The translations under genes and the position numbers were made by a program. Under the pieces are notes generated by a model. That model made no database searches, was not told the DNA's origin, and saw only the letters and a program-made list of their open reading frames with translations. From JAGQVA01 sp033764335 (lineage in GTDB: Bacteria; Bacteroidota; Bacteroidia; J057): 64,000 nucleotides of DNA. The first letter of the stretch is position 1. Each line of letters begins with the position of its first letter. Shown here piece after piece: positions 50,451 to 59,691 of the stretch. The stretch is from assembly GCA_033764335.1 (NCBI GenBank), contig JANRJC010000017.1, positions 310,001 to 374,000 of the forward strand, read 5' to 3'.

Positions 50451-51963
50451 AATACCAGTCGGTACCCTCTTTGGTATCCTCCAGTTTAATATTCACTTTC
50501 GAAAGCTCGTCGCGAATCAGATCCGATGCGGCCCAGTTTTTCTCTTTTCGGGCTTGGCCTCTCAACTGAATGATCACTTTCATCAGTCCGTTGATGGTTT
50601 CCTGTGCCTGACTACCTTCTTCGGAAACCGGTTTTAACCCCAGCCAGCCGGAAAATACGGTATGGAAAAACGTGCGAAAGTTCCGAAAAGTCTCAGCTTT
50701 TACAGCAAAACCGGCGGTTTTATCTTTAAATAGCTGGTTGATTACCGGAAGAGTATCAAACATCCGGGCGATGACTTTGGCCGTGTTGAAGTCGTCATTC
50801 ATGAAAGAGGTCACATCGGCGGCGAAGGAAGCCAGATTTTCTTCAAACTCAGGGTTGATCACCTCGGTCCGAGAATCGGGGTCGAGGGTGTCCATGCGTT
50901 TGATTGTATCGGTCATTCGTTTCAAAGCCTTATCGGCGGCCTGAAGCGCCTGATTAGAAAAATCCAAGGTGCTGCGGTAATGCGCCTGAAGGATAAAAAA
51001 ACGGATATTGGCCGGCGTATAAGCCTGTTCCAGCAAAGGATGTTCTCCGGAAAAAAACTGATGAAGATTGATGGCATTTCCGAGAGATTTCCCCATTTTT
51101 TGCCCTTCGTAAGTGATCATATTATTGTGCAGCCAGTATTTGGCTTCTCCTTGCTGATCCTCGGGAAGTTTGCAGTTGCAGGCATTAGACTGAGCAATTT
51201 CGGCTTCATGGTGAGGGAAAATCAGATCCATACCACCGCCGTGGATATCGTATTTTATACCCAGATATTTGGTACCCATGACGGTACATTCGATATGCCA
51301 GCCGGGAAAACCTTCTCCCCAGGGAGAGTTCCAACGCATAATATGCGAAGGGCTTGCATTTTTCCACAGCGCAAAATCGGCGGAATTTTTCTTTTCACCC
51401 TGCCCTTCGAGGTTGTCGCGGGACTCGGCCATCATATTCTCCAGGTCGCGCCCGGAAAGGATACCGTAGTGAAAATCTTTATGATAAGCTTCGACATCAA
51501 AATAGACGGAGCCGTTTACTACATAAGCGTAGCCATTTTTCAGAATTTCCTGAATTGCCTCGATTTGTTCGGGAACATGTCCGGTAGCGCGGGGTTCAAT
51601 ACTGGGACGAAGGAGGTTCAGAGCGGTCATGTCATTGACATAGGAGTTGTAATACCGCTGAGCGACTTCCATCGGCTCCAATTGTTCGACCCTTGCCTGT
51701 TTTTCGACTTTACTGTCGCCTTCGTCGCCGTCATTTTCCAGATGTCCCACGTCGGTGATGTTTCTCACGTACCGGACTTTGTAGCCCAGGTATTGCAGAT
51801 AACGAAACACCGTATCAAAGGTAATCGCGGAGCGGGCATGGCCCAGGTGGGCATCACCATATACGGTGGGGCCGCAGACATACATACCGACGAAGGGAGG
51901 TTTCAGGGGCTCGAATACTTCCTTTTTTCGCGAGATTGAATTATATACTGTTAGAGATTCCAT
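50440..51963 (-). CDS. cysS: Cysteinyl-tRNA synthetase
   Basis: Charges tRNA-Cys. The 507-residue class I enzyme has the HIGH-type motif YGDAHLGHARSAITFDTVFR, the KMSKS motif KMGKSLGNAINL, and the zinc Cys/His ligands in YVCGPTVY, FPGWHIECTVMG and HHEAEIAQSNAC. The C-terminal helical domain is complete. The ATG lies directly behind a hairpin and seven T residues. It heads the run cysS, M28, GT2, sigma factor with overlaps of 11 and 10 bases. Confidence 0.97.
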   Translation of the reverse strand: MESLTVYNSISRKKEVFEPLKPPFVGMYVCGPTVYGDAHLGHARSAITFDTVFRYLQYLGYKVRYVRNITDVGHLENDGDEGDSKVEKQARVEQLEPMEVAQRYYNSYVNDMTALNLLRPSIEPRATGHVPEQIEAIQEILKNGYAYVVNGSVYFDVEAYHKDFHYGILSGRDLENMMAESRDNLEGQGEKKNSADFALWKNASPSHIMRWNSPWGEGFPGWHIECTVMGTKYLGIKYDIHGGGMDLIFPHHEAEIAQSNACNCKLPEDQQGEAKYWLHNNMITYEGQKMGKSLGNAINLHQFFSGEHPLLEQAYTPANIRFFILQAHYRSTLDFSNQALQAADKALKRMTDTIKRMDTLDPDSRTEVINPEFEENLASFAADVTSFMNDDFNTAKVIARMFDTLPVINQLFKDKTAGFAVKAETFRNFRTFFHTVFSGWLGLKPVSEEGSQAQETINGLMKVIIQLRGQARKEKNWAASDLIRDELSKVNIKLEDTKEGTDWYYEQ

Positions 51964-52019
51964 AAAAAAATATGCTCATCCAAAGGAGCATTTAAGTTTT
52001 AATAAACGTCGCAAATATA
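51964..52019 (-). promoter_or_regulatory. Leader of cysS: -7 element and hairpin with T run abutting the ATG
   Basis: On the minus strand TATATTTG (52019-52012) matches TAnnTTTG; no TTG at the usual distance. Predicted transcription from near 52005 would pass within 15 bases into ATGCTC (51991-51986), an 8-base loop, and GAGCAT (51977-51972), followed by A and seven T that touch the cysS ATG at 51963. This has the form of a terminator. It can be the end of the preceding EEP transcript or a weak attenuator of cysS. Confidence 0.5.
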
Positions 52020-52025
52020 CAATTT

Positions 52026-53078
52026 TTACGGTACCAGATGGTAAGTGGCTTGAATCGGAAAATGGTCGGAGACCCGGGAAGTGAAAATTTTGTGATTGAC
52101 CGCATGAAGTTCATTTGTAAAATATTGATAGTCAATACGCAATCCCACTGGCCCTGCGAGCGGATAAGTCCAGCCCAAACCTTTTCCGGCTTCCGCAAAA
52201 CTATCTTTAAATCGGCGGCGAAACTGATAACCGATCCGCGTATGAGGCGATGAATTGAAATCACCGGCAATTACCAGCGGATAAGGGTATTGACGAGTTT
52301 TTTCCAGCACCAAGTCCACCTTTTCCTGCTGAAGCGGCAGCACAATTTTTACCCGATCCAATATCGCCTGAAATTTGTCTTTCACTTTTTCATTTTCATC
52401 CAATGTCTGGGAAGCCTGAAAAGAACTCAGATGAACATTGCCCACCCCGATTTTCCCCATCGGTGTTTCAATCGTAGCCAGAATCCCGCTATTGATTTCC
52501 CTTTGAGGTAAAAACAGTGTATCAATTGCAACGATTGGATACCGGGAAAATAATACGGCTCCGTGAATATGTATAGGAAGGTGAACGAATGCAGCGAAGG
52601 GCATTTCCAGCTTTTTTTTCAGATAGTCTAATGAATAAACATCCCCATCCAGTTTGTGGTTGCGAAATTCCTGTAAAGAAATCACATCGGGGTTCATAAT
52701 TCGGATCAGGGCTGCTACGGTATCAATTTTTTCAGGATTAAAGTCGAAGGTTCCAACATTGAAGGATGCTATTTTTAGTCCGTCTGACTTCGATGTACTC
52801 TGATTGCGAAACACGACGTCTTTACCTGCCACCCAGATACAACAAAAAATGGCTGCCAGAGAAACAGCCATCCAGCGAACAGATTTTTTGAAGTAGTAAA
52901 AAAAAGTGAGGATAAATACCGGAAGAAAAAAAGTCAGAAAAGAAGGAATTAATTGGATGGCGGGTAATACATTAACATCCACCCAGGGCGCAATTGCGCC
53001 CAGAAAGGTTATAAGGGTAAGTATTAGAAACAAGCCGGTAACTAAGAGGAAAAAAAATCCTCTATTCTTTTTTTTCAT
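52026..53078 (-). CDS. Membrane-anchored endonuclease/exonuclease/phosphatase (EEP) family hydrolase
   Basis: 350 residues with three N-terminal helices (FFFLLVTGLFLILTLITFLG, FLTFFLPVFILTFFYYF, WMAVSLAAIFCCIWVAGKDV) and a catalytic EEP domain outside. Motifs: IASFNVGTFDFN, VISLQEFRNH with the metal Glu, VNVHLSSFQASQT-like stretch, IAGDFNSSPHTRIGYQFRRR and RVSDHFPIQATYHL with the catalytic Asp-His. Related Bacteroidota proteins are encoded in the same cluster after mutL and two rhomboid genes. Substrate may be a nucleotide or phospholipid headgroup. Its start overlaps the preceding gene by 17 bases. Confidence 0.88.
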   Translation of the reverse strand: MKKKNRGFFFLLVTGLFLILTLITFLGAIAPWVDVNVLPAIQLIPSFLTFFLPVFILTFFYYFKKSVRWMAVSLAAIFCCIWVAGKDVVFRNQSTSKSDGLKIASFNVGTFDFNPEKIDTVAALIRIMNPDVISLQEFRNHKLDGDVYSLDYLKKKLEMPFAAFVHLPIHIHGAVLFSRYPIVAIDTLFLPQREINSGILATIETPMGKIGVGNVHLSSFQASQTLDENEKVKDKFQAILDRVKIVLPLQQEKVDLVLEKTRQYPYPLVIAGDFNSSPHTRIGYQFRRRFKDSFAEAGKGLGWTYPLAGPVGLRIDYQYFTNELHAVNHKIFTSRVSDHFPIQATYHLVP

Positions 53079-54087
53079 CCTCTTTCTGGCTTGATGCCTT
53101 AAATAATAATTCCTTTTCTTCGCGGGTAAGGCTTTCGTAGCCTTTATCGTTTATTTTATCCAGAATATCATCAATAATATCCTGAGTAACCACATTTTTC
53201 CGCTCGGCTTTTGTTGCCCCGGGTTTTTGGGTTTCAGGTTTTGCCGAGCCGTATTTCACGGTCATTTTAGGTTTGGGATTGGTATCCTGATAGTAAGACC
53301 AGATGATTTCGGTAATGTCGGTTCCTCTTTTCAGGAGGAATACATGTAAAAAACCCAGCCCGGCACCAATAATAAGGGCAATACCCAGAGGGGTGAAAAA
53401 CCCGGCCCAGAGAAGTTCGACCCCAAGCAGGATCACGCCAACCCACACGATACGCACCTGCCCAAATAAAAAGAGTTGAATCGGGTAATTGGGCACAACC
53501 GCCACGGCAGAAAACACGAGTACCATAATTAGGGCAATCATTCCGGAAGGGCGGAGATGGTTGGGATGAGCGGAAGCCGAATGGACGGCTGCTTTGAGGA
53601 CTGCGGGTTGATCCGGCTCGGTGAAAGTATTGGGAGTAACAGTTACAGCAGTGACCGCTTTTGCAGGGTCTGGCGTAACAGACGTCGGCTCAATTGTAAG
53701 CAGTGAGGACAAGGTAATGGTCATCAGACCGATAAGGGGCACGGTGAGCAAAACGAGCCGGCGGGTGCGTTGTTCACCCAGTACCTGCTGGTGAATGCGG
53801 CCAAAAGCAAATAAAATCAGTCCATTGACGAGAAGACGAAGAGGATCGAGTCGGGCCAGAAACAAAGGCCAGGTAATAATACTCCAGGGTTGGCTAAGCC
53901 AGTTTTTGAGCGAATAGGGAAGCGTAAGTGCATACATCAGCGATTCGTATGCAGGTTTTTTATCAAGAAGATAAAAAACAAACAGGAAAATCACCTGCAA
54001 TAAAAACCCTCCGATCATTAATCCGATCAGCCAACCGACGGTTTTATTCCGTTGAAGAAAGTCTTTTATCTCTTTTTGGACGTCCAT
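53062..54087 (-). CDS. Degenerate rhomboid-like membrane protein with C-terminal helical domain
   Basis: 341 residues and about six membrane helices (WLIGLMIGGFLLQVIFLFVF, LVLLTVPLIGLMTITLSSLL, MIALIMVLVFSAVAVVPNYP, LLWAGFFTPLGIALIIGAGL). The family pattern VVPNYPIQLFLFGQVRI identifies it as the second rhomboid of this conserved cluster. The Gly-x-Ser motif reads RPSGMIA and the last helix lacks the Gly-His, so the Ser-His dyad is probably broken. A roughly 55-residue Thr/Pro-rich insertion precedes the Ser helix. The tail DIIDDILDKINDKGYESLTR is the small helical domain found at the end of such proteins. Probably a non-proteolytic relative. Confidence 0.8.
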   Translation of the reverse strand: MDVQKEIKDFLQRNKTVGWLIGLMIGGFLLQVIFLFVFYLLDKKPAYESLMYALTLPYSLKNWLSQPWSIITWPLFLARLDPLRLLVNGLILFAFGRIHQQVLGEQRTRRLVLLTVPLIGLMTITLSSLLTIEPTSVTPDPAKAVTAVTVTPNTFTEPDQPAVLKAAVHSASAHPNHLRPSGMIALIMVLVFSAVAVVPNYPIQLFLFGQVRIVWVGVILLGVELLWAGFFTPLGIALIIGAGLGFLHVFLLKRGTDITEIIWSYYQDTNPKPKMTVKYGSAKPETQKPGATKAERKNVVTQDIIDDILDKINDKGYESLTREEKELLFKASSQKEDEKKE

Positions 54088-54180
54088 GAACTATTATACG
54101 TATTTTATTCTGTAAAAGGATGCCTGTTTTTCCTTGTCTTACAAATTTAAACAATTGATTTCGATCATCAATACCCGAGG

Positions 54181-54810
54181 TCAATTCCGCAGGAAAGGTA
54201 TATATTTTTCAAGGTAAAAAAACAACACTCCTGCCAACATTCCTGCAAGGTGCCCAAAATGCGAAACATTACTCATTTCCACCATACCTTCTCCGGCGAT
54301 TTGCAACAAAGCCAGAATCGCCGAAATTACGGCGGCTCCGATAAACAATGTTTTTGCCTCTATCGGCGGAAGAAAAAAGAAGCTGATACGAGAAGTGGGA
54401 AACATAATTCCATAAGCGGCCAAAATACCCGAAATGGCTGTAGAAGCACCGATAACCGGGTTATCCTGGGGGTCGAGAAATGCCAGTACCAAAGCGGCTA
54501 CGACCCCGCAAAACAGATAAAACTTCAAAAATCGTTTACTTCCCAAGGCCATTTCTACCGGAACGCCAATCGAATACAGCGCCAGCATATTAAACAACAA
54601 GTGAAATATAGCAGTATGAGCAAAAAAACTCGTTACGATCTGATAGGGCTGAAACGGGAAAAAGGCTCCTGCTTCACGAAAACCCAGTGCATTGCTTTTC
54701 CCCAAAATAAAAAAAAACTGTAACCAACTGGTGAAAGGGATAAACAGCAGCAGAAAGACGATGACATTGACAATAATCAGGTTTTTGACAACGGGGCTAA
54801 TCTGTACCAT
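54181..54810 (-). CDS. Rhomboid family intramembrane serine protease
   Basis: 209 residues, six membrane helices. The catalytic Ser is in NPVIGASTAISGILAAYG and the His in NVSHFGHLAGMLAGVLFFY; the family's HLLFNMLALYSIG motif precedes. Intact dyad and length predict an active protease that cuts membrane-spanning segments of other proteins. It follows mutL by 6 bases and is itself followed, after 93 bases, by the degenerate rhomboid gene. Confidence 0.92.
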   Translation of the reverse strand: MVQISPVVKNLIIVNVIVFLLLFIPFTSWLQFFFILGKSNALGFREAGAFFPFQPYQIVTSFFAHTAIFHLLFNMLALYSIGVPVEMALGSKRFLKFYLFCGVVAALVLAFLDPQDNPVIGASTAISGILAAYGIMFPTSRISFFFLPPIEAKTLFIGAAVISAILALLQIAGEGMVEMSNVSHFGHLAGMLAGVLFFYLEKYIPFLRN

Positions 54811-54816
54811 ATTTTT

Positions 54817-56634
54817 TTATCTGAAGTATTCTTCTAATTCGATGGATGTAATGACCCGGAAAGTGGGTTTACCGCCGGGTGAAAACCCTGGTACATCACA
54901 GCGAAACAAATCAGAAGCGATATTTTTCATCTCTAACATACTCAATTTCTGGCTGGAGGTTACGGCCGAACGAAAAGCCACCGACTTCGCGACTCCTTCC
55001 AGGAGGCGTTCTGCTACGCGGGTAGTGCCGATATGTCGTATGTCATTCAGCACCTGATCCACGATTTCTTTGAGTTTTCCCGGGGGTATTCCTGCGGGCA
55101 TTCCGTAAAAAATCATTGTATTACGCCCAAATTCTTTCACCTCAAAACCCATCCGCGTCAGTACGGGTTCGGCTTCCTGAAAAGCAGAAAAATCCATCGG
55201 TGAAAACTCCATCGTCTGCGGAAACAACAACTGCTGGCAGGGCAACCGGGTTTCCTTATCTGCGCGGAGGAATTTTTCGTACAGAATCCGCTGATGAGCC
55301 AGGTTCTGATCTATCAGGTACAATTGATCCTCTTTCTGCACCAGTATCCAGGAGTGCATAAATTGTGCAACCACCGCGTCTTCCGATAGCACGGGCTTTG
55401 TCGAAGAAGGAGATTCAAACAACCCTAAAGTGCGGGAGGTTTTCTCTGGCTTTTCTCCCGAAATAGCTTTTTTGCTGTTTTCTTCTTTTCCGTAAAGTAT
55501 ATCCCAGTTCATCATATTGCCCGGAACATCGGGTTTCCGGCTTCGGGAAAAACTCCCCACAGTAAGTCCGCCCCCCGATTCCGGTTCAGAATTATAAATG
55601 CTCTGTTTGATGTCGGAGTCCGTAAAATCAAACTCTGGAGACTGGTGGGTTTCGCCCAGTCCACGTTTTACGATGCTTTGGAGCAGGACATACAACGTGC
55701 GCTCATCGTCAAACTTCACCTCGGTTTTGGTCGGGTGAATATTGATGTCCACATGTACCGGGTCTATTTCGAGAAATATGCAATAAAAAGGATAAGAATC
55801 ACCGGGGATAAACTCCTGATAAGCCATTGCGACGGCATGGTGCAGGTAGTTGCTGCGAATAAAGCGGTTGTTAATGAAGAAAAACTGTTCACCCCGGCTT
55901 TTTCGATAAATGGTGGGGTCACCGATATAACCGGAAATTTTGACATAACCGGTTGCCTCTTCGACGTATTTAAGTTTGCCCTTCAGTTCCTGCCCGAGGA
56001 GTTCCACGATCCTTTGTTCCAGCGTGGATTCCGGCAGATCATATACCGGAGTATCGTTGTGTTTCAGGCTCATATATACCTGTGGATTGCCCAGAGCCAC
56101 ATGAATAAATTCGTTAATTACATGACGGGCCTCCACGGGGTTGGATTTGAGAAAATTTCTCCGGGCGGGGACATTAAAAAAGAGGTTTTTCACCGAAAAA
56201 ACCGTACCGGGAGGAGTTGTGCAGGGCGACTGACTTTTGATTTCGCTGGCTTCAATCTGGATTTCGGTGCCGAGTTCTTCGTCATGCTGCCGGGTACGGA
56301 GTCGTACCTGCGCCACAGCGGCCACGGAAGCTAATGCTTCGCCGCGAAAACCCAGGGTACGTATATTAAAAAGATCGTCCTGTGTGCGGATTTTGGAAGT
56401 AGCATGGCGTTCAAAACACATCCGGGCATCTTGGGCTGACATTCCGCAGCCGTTGTCTGAAACCTGAATAAGGGTTTTTCCGGCGTTTTTGATCAGCAAT
56501 TCGATACGGCTTGCTCCGGCGTCCACGGCATTTTCAAGCAATTCTTTCACCACGGAAGCAGGTCGTTGGACAACCTCCCCCGCAGCAATTTGATTTGCAA
56601 TAGCGTCCGGTAATAATTGTATCAGGTTCTGCAT
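54817..56634 (-). CDS. mutL: DNA mismatch repair protein MutL
   Basis: 605 residues. The GHKL ATPase motifs are in order: ELLENAVDAGASRIELL, VSDNGCGMSAQDARMCFERH, TLGFRGEALASVAAVAQVRL, and KTEVKFDDE of the transducer domain. The C-terminal dimerisation part contains DEDAVVAQ-like and QQLLFPQTMEFSPMDF segments. I do not see the DQHAxxExxxYE endonuclease motif in its usual form; the stretch reads DQNLAHQRILYEKFLRADKE, with Asn in place of His. It is the first gene of the rhomboid cluster and diverges from the barrel-protein gene. Confidence 0.95.
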   Translation of the reverse strand: MQNLIQLLPDAIANQIAAGEVVQRPASVVKELLENAVDAGASRIELLIKNAGKTLIQVSDNGCGMSAQDARMCFERHATSKIRTQDDLFNIRTLGFRGEALASVAAVAQVRLRTRQHDEELGTEIQIEASEIKSQSPCTTPPGTVFSVKNLFFNVPARRNFLKSNPVEARHVINEFIHVALGNPQVYMSLKHNDTPVYDLPESTLEQRIVELLGQELKGKLKYVEEATGYVKISGYIGDPTIYRKSRGEQFFFINNRFIRSNYLHHAVAMAYQEFIPGDSYPFYCIFLEIDPVHVDINIHPTKTEVKFDDERTLYVLLQSIVKRGLGETHQSPEFDFTDSDIKQSIYNSEPESGGGLTVGSFSRSRKPDVPGNMMNWDILYGKEENSKKAISGEKPEKTSRTLGLFESPSSTKPVLSEDAVVAQFMHSWILVQKEDQLYLIDQNLAHQRILYEKFLRADKETRLPCQQLLFPQTMEFSPMDFSAFQEAEPVLTRMGFEVKEFGRNTMIFYGMPAGIPPGKLKEIVDQVLNDIRHIGTTRVAERLLEGVAKSVAFRSAVTSSQKLSMLEMKNIASDLFRCDVPGFSPGGKPTFRVITSIELEEYFR

Positions 56635-56749
56635 GCTACTATTCAGCCCAAAATTTACAACTTATTCGTTTGCCGTGAAATTCAGTTGAAAATTTTTACT
56701 TGAATTCCTCCTTTTTCCTGAATTACCTTCCCTATTAAAGCCCATTCCA

Positions 56750-57316
56750 ATGAAATATCTATACCTTTTATTTCCCCTGCTCCTATATACCCTCCTTTGG
56801 ACAGGTTTTGTATCGGGTCAGTCGCAAAAGTACCACGAATATTACAGTAGAAATACCTTTTTCTTTGAAGGTTTGGGACGAGCGGTAAACTTTTCCCTAA
56901 ACTACGAACGCCGGTATATCCCTGCCCCGAAGATCAAACTCGGCGTACAGGCGGGAATCGCGCCGGACATTCAGCGAATCAATTTTCCGCTAAGTTTTTC
57001 GGTGTTTTACGGCCCGGGGCCTCATCATCTGGAAGCCGGAGGCGGACTGGTTTTGCCGTTTGACAGTGAGTTGACTACCCACCGTTACATTTACAACCGC
57101 CTTCGGCTCTCCCGAGAAGAAATCTACACCCATGCCCTGCTGGGTTATCGTTATCAGCCCGACATGGGCGGTTTCTTTTTCCGAGCCAGTTATACTCCGA
57201 TGTGGGGCGTTGCCTACAATCCGTTGATGGAACCGTTCTATCGGCTGGGAAAAAAACTTCAACATTGGGTGGGAGTAGGCGTAGGTTATTCCCTGAAGAA
57301 TGCGAATGTCCGGTGA
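56750..57316 (+). CDS. Exported beta-barrel-like protein of unknown function, 188 residues
   Basis: Signal peptide MKYLYLLFPLLLYTLLWTGF then VSGQS. The mature chain alternates hydrophobic and polar residues with many aromatics (GRAVNFSLNYERRYIPAPKI, IKLGVQAGIAPD, HALLGYRYQPDMGGFFFRAS, WVGVGVGYSLKNA near the end), like an outer-membrane eight-strand barrel. No known family name. The end lies 78 bases before the penicillin-binding protein start, on the same strand. Confidence 0.72.
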   Translation: MKYLYLLFPLLLYTLLWTGFVSGQSQKYHEYYSRNTFFFEGLGRAVNFSLNYERRYIPAPKIKLGVQAGIAPDIQRINFPLSFSVFYGPGPHHLEAGGGLVLPFDSELTTHRYIYNRLRLSREEIYTHALLGYRYQPDMGGFFFRASYTPMWGVAYNPLMEPFYRLGKKLQHWVGVGVGYSLKNANVR

Positions 57317-57393
57317 TAATTGGATTGTTTTCCTTCTTGATAATTAAGTTGGAAAAATATCCTATCTTAGTGAAAAGAAAGCGGATACACCGA

Positions 57394-59682
57394 ATGGACA
57401 CAGCTATACTCAAAGCAAAGTTTGGTCAGATTTATCTTTTCTGTGAAAAAATGATTCTTCGCCGACCGGGATTGTCATTAGGATTAGCGACCGTTTCGGG
57501 GGGAGGTTTTCTCAGCATTTTATTGATTCAGGCAGTAACCTGGGGATGGGTTACCCCGATTCCCACTTTAGACGAACTAGCGCATATCAGCAATCCTACG
57601 GCCTCGGAGGTGTATTCGGTGGACGGAAAACTGCTCGGCAAATATTACCTCGAAAACCGAAAGGATATCTCCTTTGCGGAAGTTCCTCAATATTTGATTG
57701 ACGCATTGGTGGCAACGGAGGATGTGCGTTTTTTTTCGCATGACGGGGTGGATACCCGTAGTTTGATCCGGGTGTTTTTTAAGTCGCTCATCCTTCGCAG
57801 CGAATCTGCCGGAGGAGGCAGTACGATCACCCAACAACTCGCCAAAAACCTATTTCCTCGTCAGGCATTTGCCCTTTTCTCGCTTCCCATCAATAAAATC
57901 CGCGAGGCCGAAATTGCCCAAAGGCTGGAAAAAATTTATTCCAAAGAAGAAATTTTCGCTTTATACCTCAACACCGTTTCTTTTGGCGAAAATGTATTTG
58001 GCATTGAAGTAGCTGCCAATCGGTTTTTTAGCACAACAACCGCAAACCTCACTCCCGAACAATCGGCGCTGCTTATCGGCATGCTCAAAGCACCCACCAC
58101 TTACAACCCCCGCCTGCATCCGGAGGCTGCTTGGGGCCGTCGTAACGTCGTTTTTGATCAAATGGTGAAATACGATTTCCTGGAAAAATCGCAGGGAGAC
58201 TCACTTCGTATTATCCCTCTCACCCTCAATTACAGCTTTCAGTCGCACAATACGGGCCTCGCGCCGTATTTCCGCGAACACCTGCGCATGGAAATGGACC
58301 AATGGTGCAAGAAGACCTTTCGCAAAGACGGAACCAACTATAACCTCTATACCGATGGGCTGAAAATTTACACTACCCTTCACTCCGGTATGCAGCAGTA
58401 TGCCGAATCTGCCTCCAAAAATCACATGAAAGCCCTTCAGCAGGCGTTTGACCGGAACTGGAAAACCCGCAACAAAGAAAAAATTACCGGAGAGATGGTC
58501 AGTCAGGCTCTGCGCAGAAGCAAACGTTATCAGTCCCTGCAAAAACAAGGCTTTCCGCCTGTGGCGATTGACAGCATGATGCGAGTTCCGGTTTCGATGA
58601 AAGTATTTACCTGGGAAGGCGCGCAAACCGTTGAAATGAGTCCCCATGATTCGGTGCTTCACGATGCCTTTATGTTACACTGTGGCCTTCTGGCCATTGA
58701 CCCTCAAAATGGCCAGGTGCGGGCGTGGGTGGGTGGCATAGACCATAACTATTTTCAATATGACCATGTAACCTGCCTCCGGCAGACCGGCTCAATCTTC
58801 AAGCCGATTGTTTACGCTGCGGCGCTGGAAGCGGGCGAGTCGCCTTGCGAATTTATTTCCAATGAAAAGACCGTATTCGAAGCCTACAACAACTGGGCAC
58901 CCAAAAATGTGGACAATGTCTATGGGGGAGAATATTCGATGCAGGGGGCACTGGCCCATTCGGTGAATGTGGTAGCAGTAAATCTGATCATGAAAATCGG
59001 CATGGAAAAAGTAGTGGAAATGTCGAGGCGGCTGGGGATTAAACACGATCTGCCGGAAGTGCCCTCCCTGGCTTTAGGCGCAGCGGATTTGTCGCTGGAA
59101 GAGATGACAGGGGTCTATAGTGTATTTGTCAACGGCGGCAATTTTTATGCACCCGCCCATATTCTCCGCATTGAAAACCGGGAGGGGCATATCCTTCTGG
59201 AAACCTCGGCGATTCCACCCCAAAGAGCCATTAGCGAGCGCACCGCTTCGATGTTGACTTACATGCTGGAAAGTGTGGTAAATGAAGGCACAGCACGCAG
59301 TCTCCGTACCCGTTACGGCCTAAAAAACGATATTGCCGGAAAAACAGGTACTTCCCAGTCTCAGGCCGACGGCTGGTTTATCGGAGCAACGCCTGATCTT
59401 GTGGTGGGTGCATGGGTAGGTGCCGACGATCAGCGGGTGCATTTTCCGTCCCTAGCACAGGGGCAGGGGGCGAGCACGGCTTTGCCAATTGTTGCGCAGT
59501 TTTTGCAAAAAGTGTATGCAGACAAAGAATTTGCCTACATGAAAAAAACGCCTTTTACCTTCCCCTCTGATGAGATTATGGATGAGTTGGACTGCGATGA
59601 ATTCTGGTTTCCGCTGTCTATGAGCGATTTTCAGGAGTGGTGGCTTCAGCAAAAAGAGAAAGAGGCAAAGAAAAACAAATAG
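57394..59682 (+). CDS. mrcA: Class A penicillin-binding protein (PBP1A-type)
   Basis: Polymerises and cross-links peptidoglycan. The ATG at 57394 gives 762 residues; a longer frame runs into the preceding gene. One N-terminal membrane helix (LATVSGGGFLSILLIQAVTW) is followed by the glycosyltransferase domain with Glu109 in ALVATEDVRFFSHDGVD and GGGSTITQQLAKNLF. The transpeptidase has the Ser-x-x-Lys nucleophile in RQTGSIFKPIVYAA, the Ser-x-Asn in LAHSVNVVAV and the Lys-Thr-Gly in IAGKTGTSQSQADGWFIG. It stops just before an inverted repeat that may terminate both convergent transcripts. Confidence 0.93.
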   Translation: MDTAILKAKFGQIYLFCEKMILRRPGLSLGLATVSGGGFLSILLIQAVTWGWVTPIPTLDELAHISNPTASEVYSVDGKLLGKYYLENRKDISFAEVPQYLIDALVATEDVRFFSHDGVDTRSLIRVFFKSLILRSESAGGGSTITQQLAKNLFPRQAFALFSLPINKIREAEIAQRLEKIYSKEEIFALYLNTVSFGENVFGIEVAANRFFSTTTANLTPEQSALLIGMLKAPTTYNPRLHPEAAWGRRNVVFDQMVKYDFLEKSQGDSLRIIPLTLNYSFQSHNTGLAPYFREHLRMEMDQWCKKTFRKDGTNYNLYTDGLKIYTTLHSGMQQYAESASKNHMKALQQAFDRNWKTRNKEKITGEMVSQALRRSKRYQSLQKQGFPPVAIDSMMRVPVSMKVFTWEGAQTVEMSPHDSVLHDAFMLHCGLLAIDPQNGQVRAWVGGIDHNYFQYDHVTCLRQTGSIFKPIVYAAALEAGESPCEFISNEKTVFEAYNNWAPKNVDNVYGGEYSMQGALAHSVNVVAVNLIMKIGMEKVVEMSRRLGIKHDLPEVPSLALGAADLSLEEMTGVYSVFVNGGNFYAPAHILRIENREGHILLETSAIPPQRAISERTASMLTYMLESVVNEGTARSLRTRYGLKNDIAGKTGTSQSQADGWFIGATPDLVVGAWVGADDQRVHFPSLAQGQGASTALPIVAQFLQKVYADKEFAYMKKTPFTFPSDEIMDELDCDEFWFPLSMSDFQEWWLQQKEKEAKKNK

Positions 59683-59691
59683 CTCGCCGCG

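Noticed and set aside
50980..51939. Open frame of 319 codons on the plus strand
   Set aside because: Antisense to cysS, which has all class I synthetase motifs; the composition is unlike a real protein.
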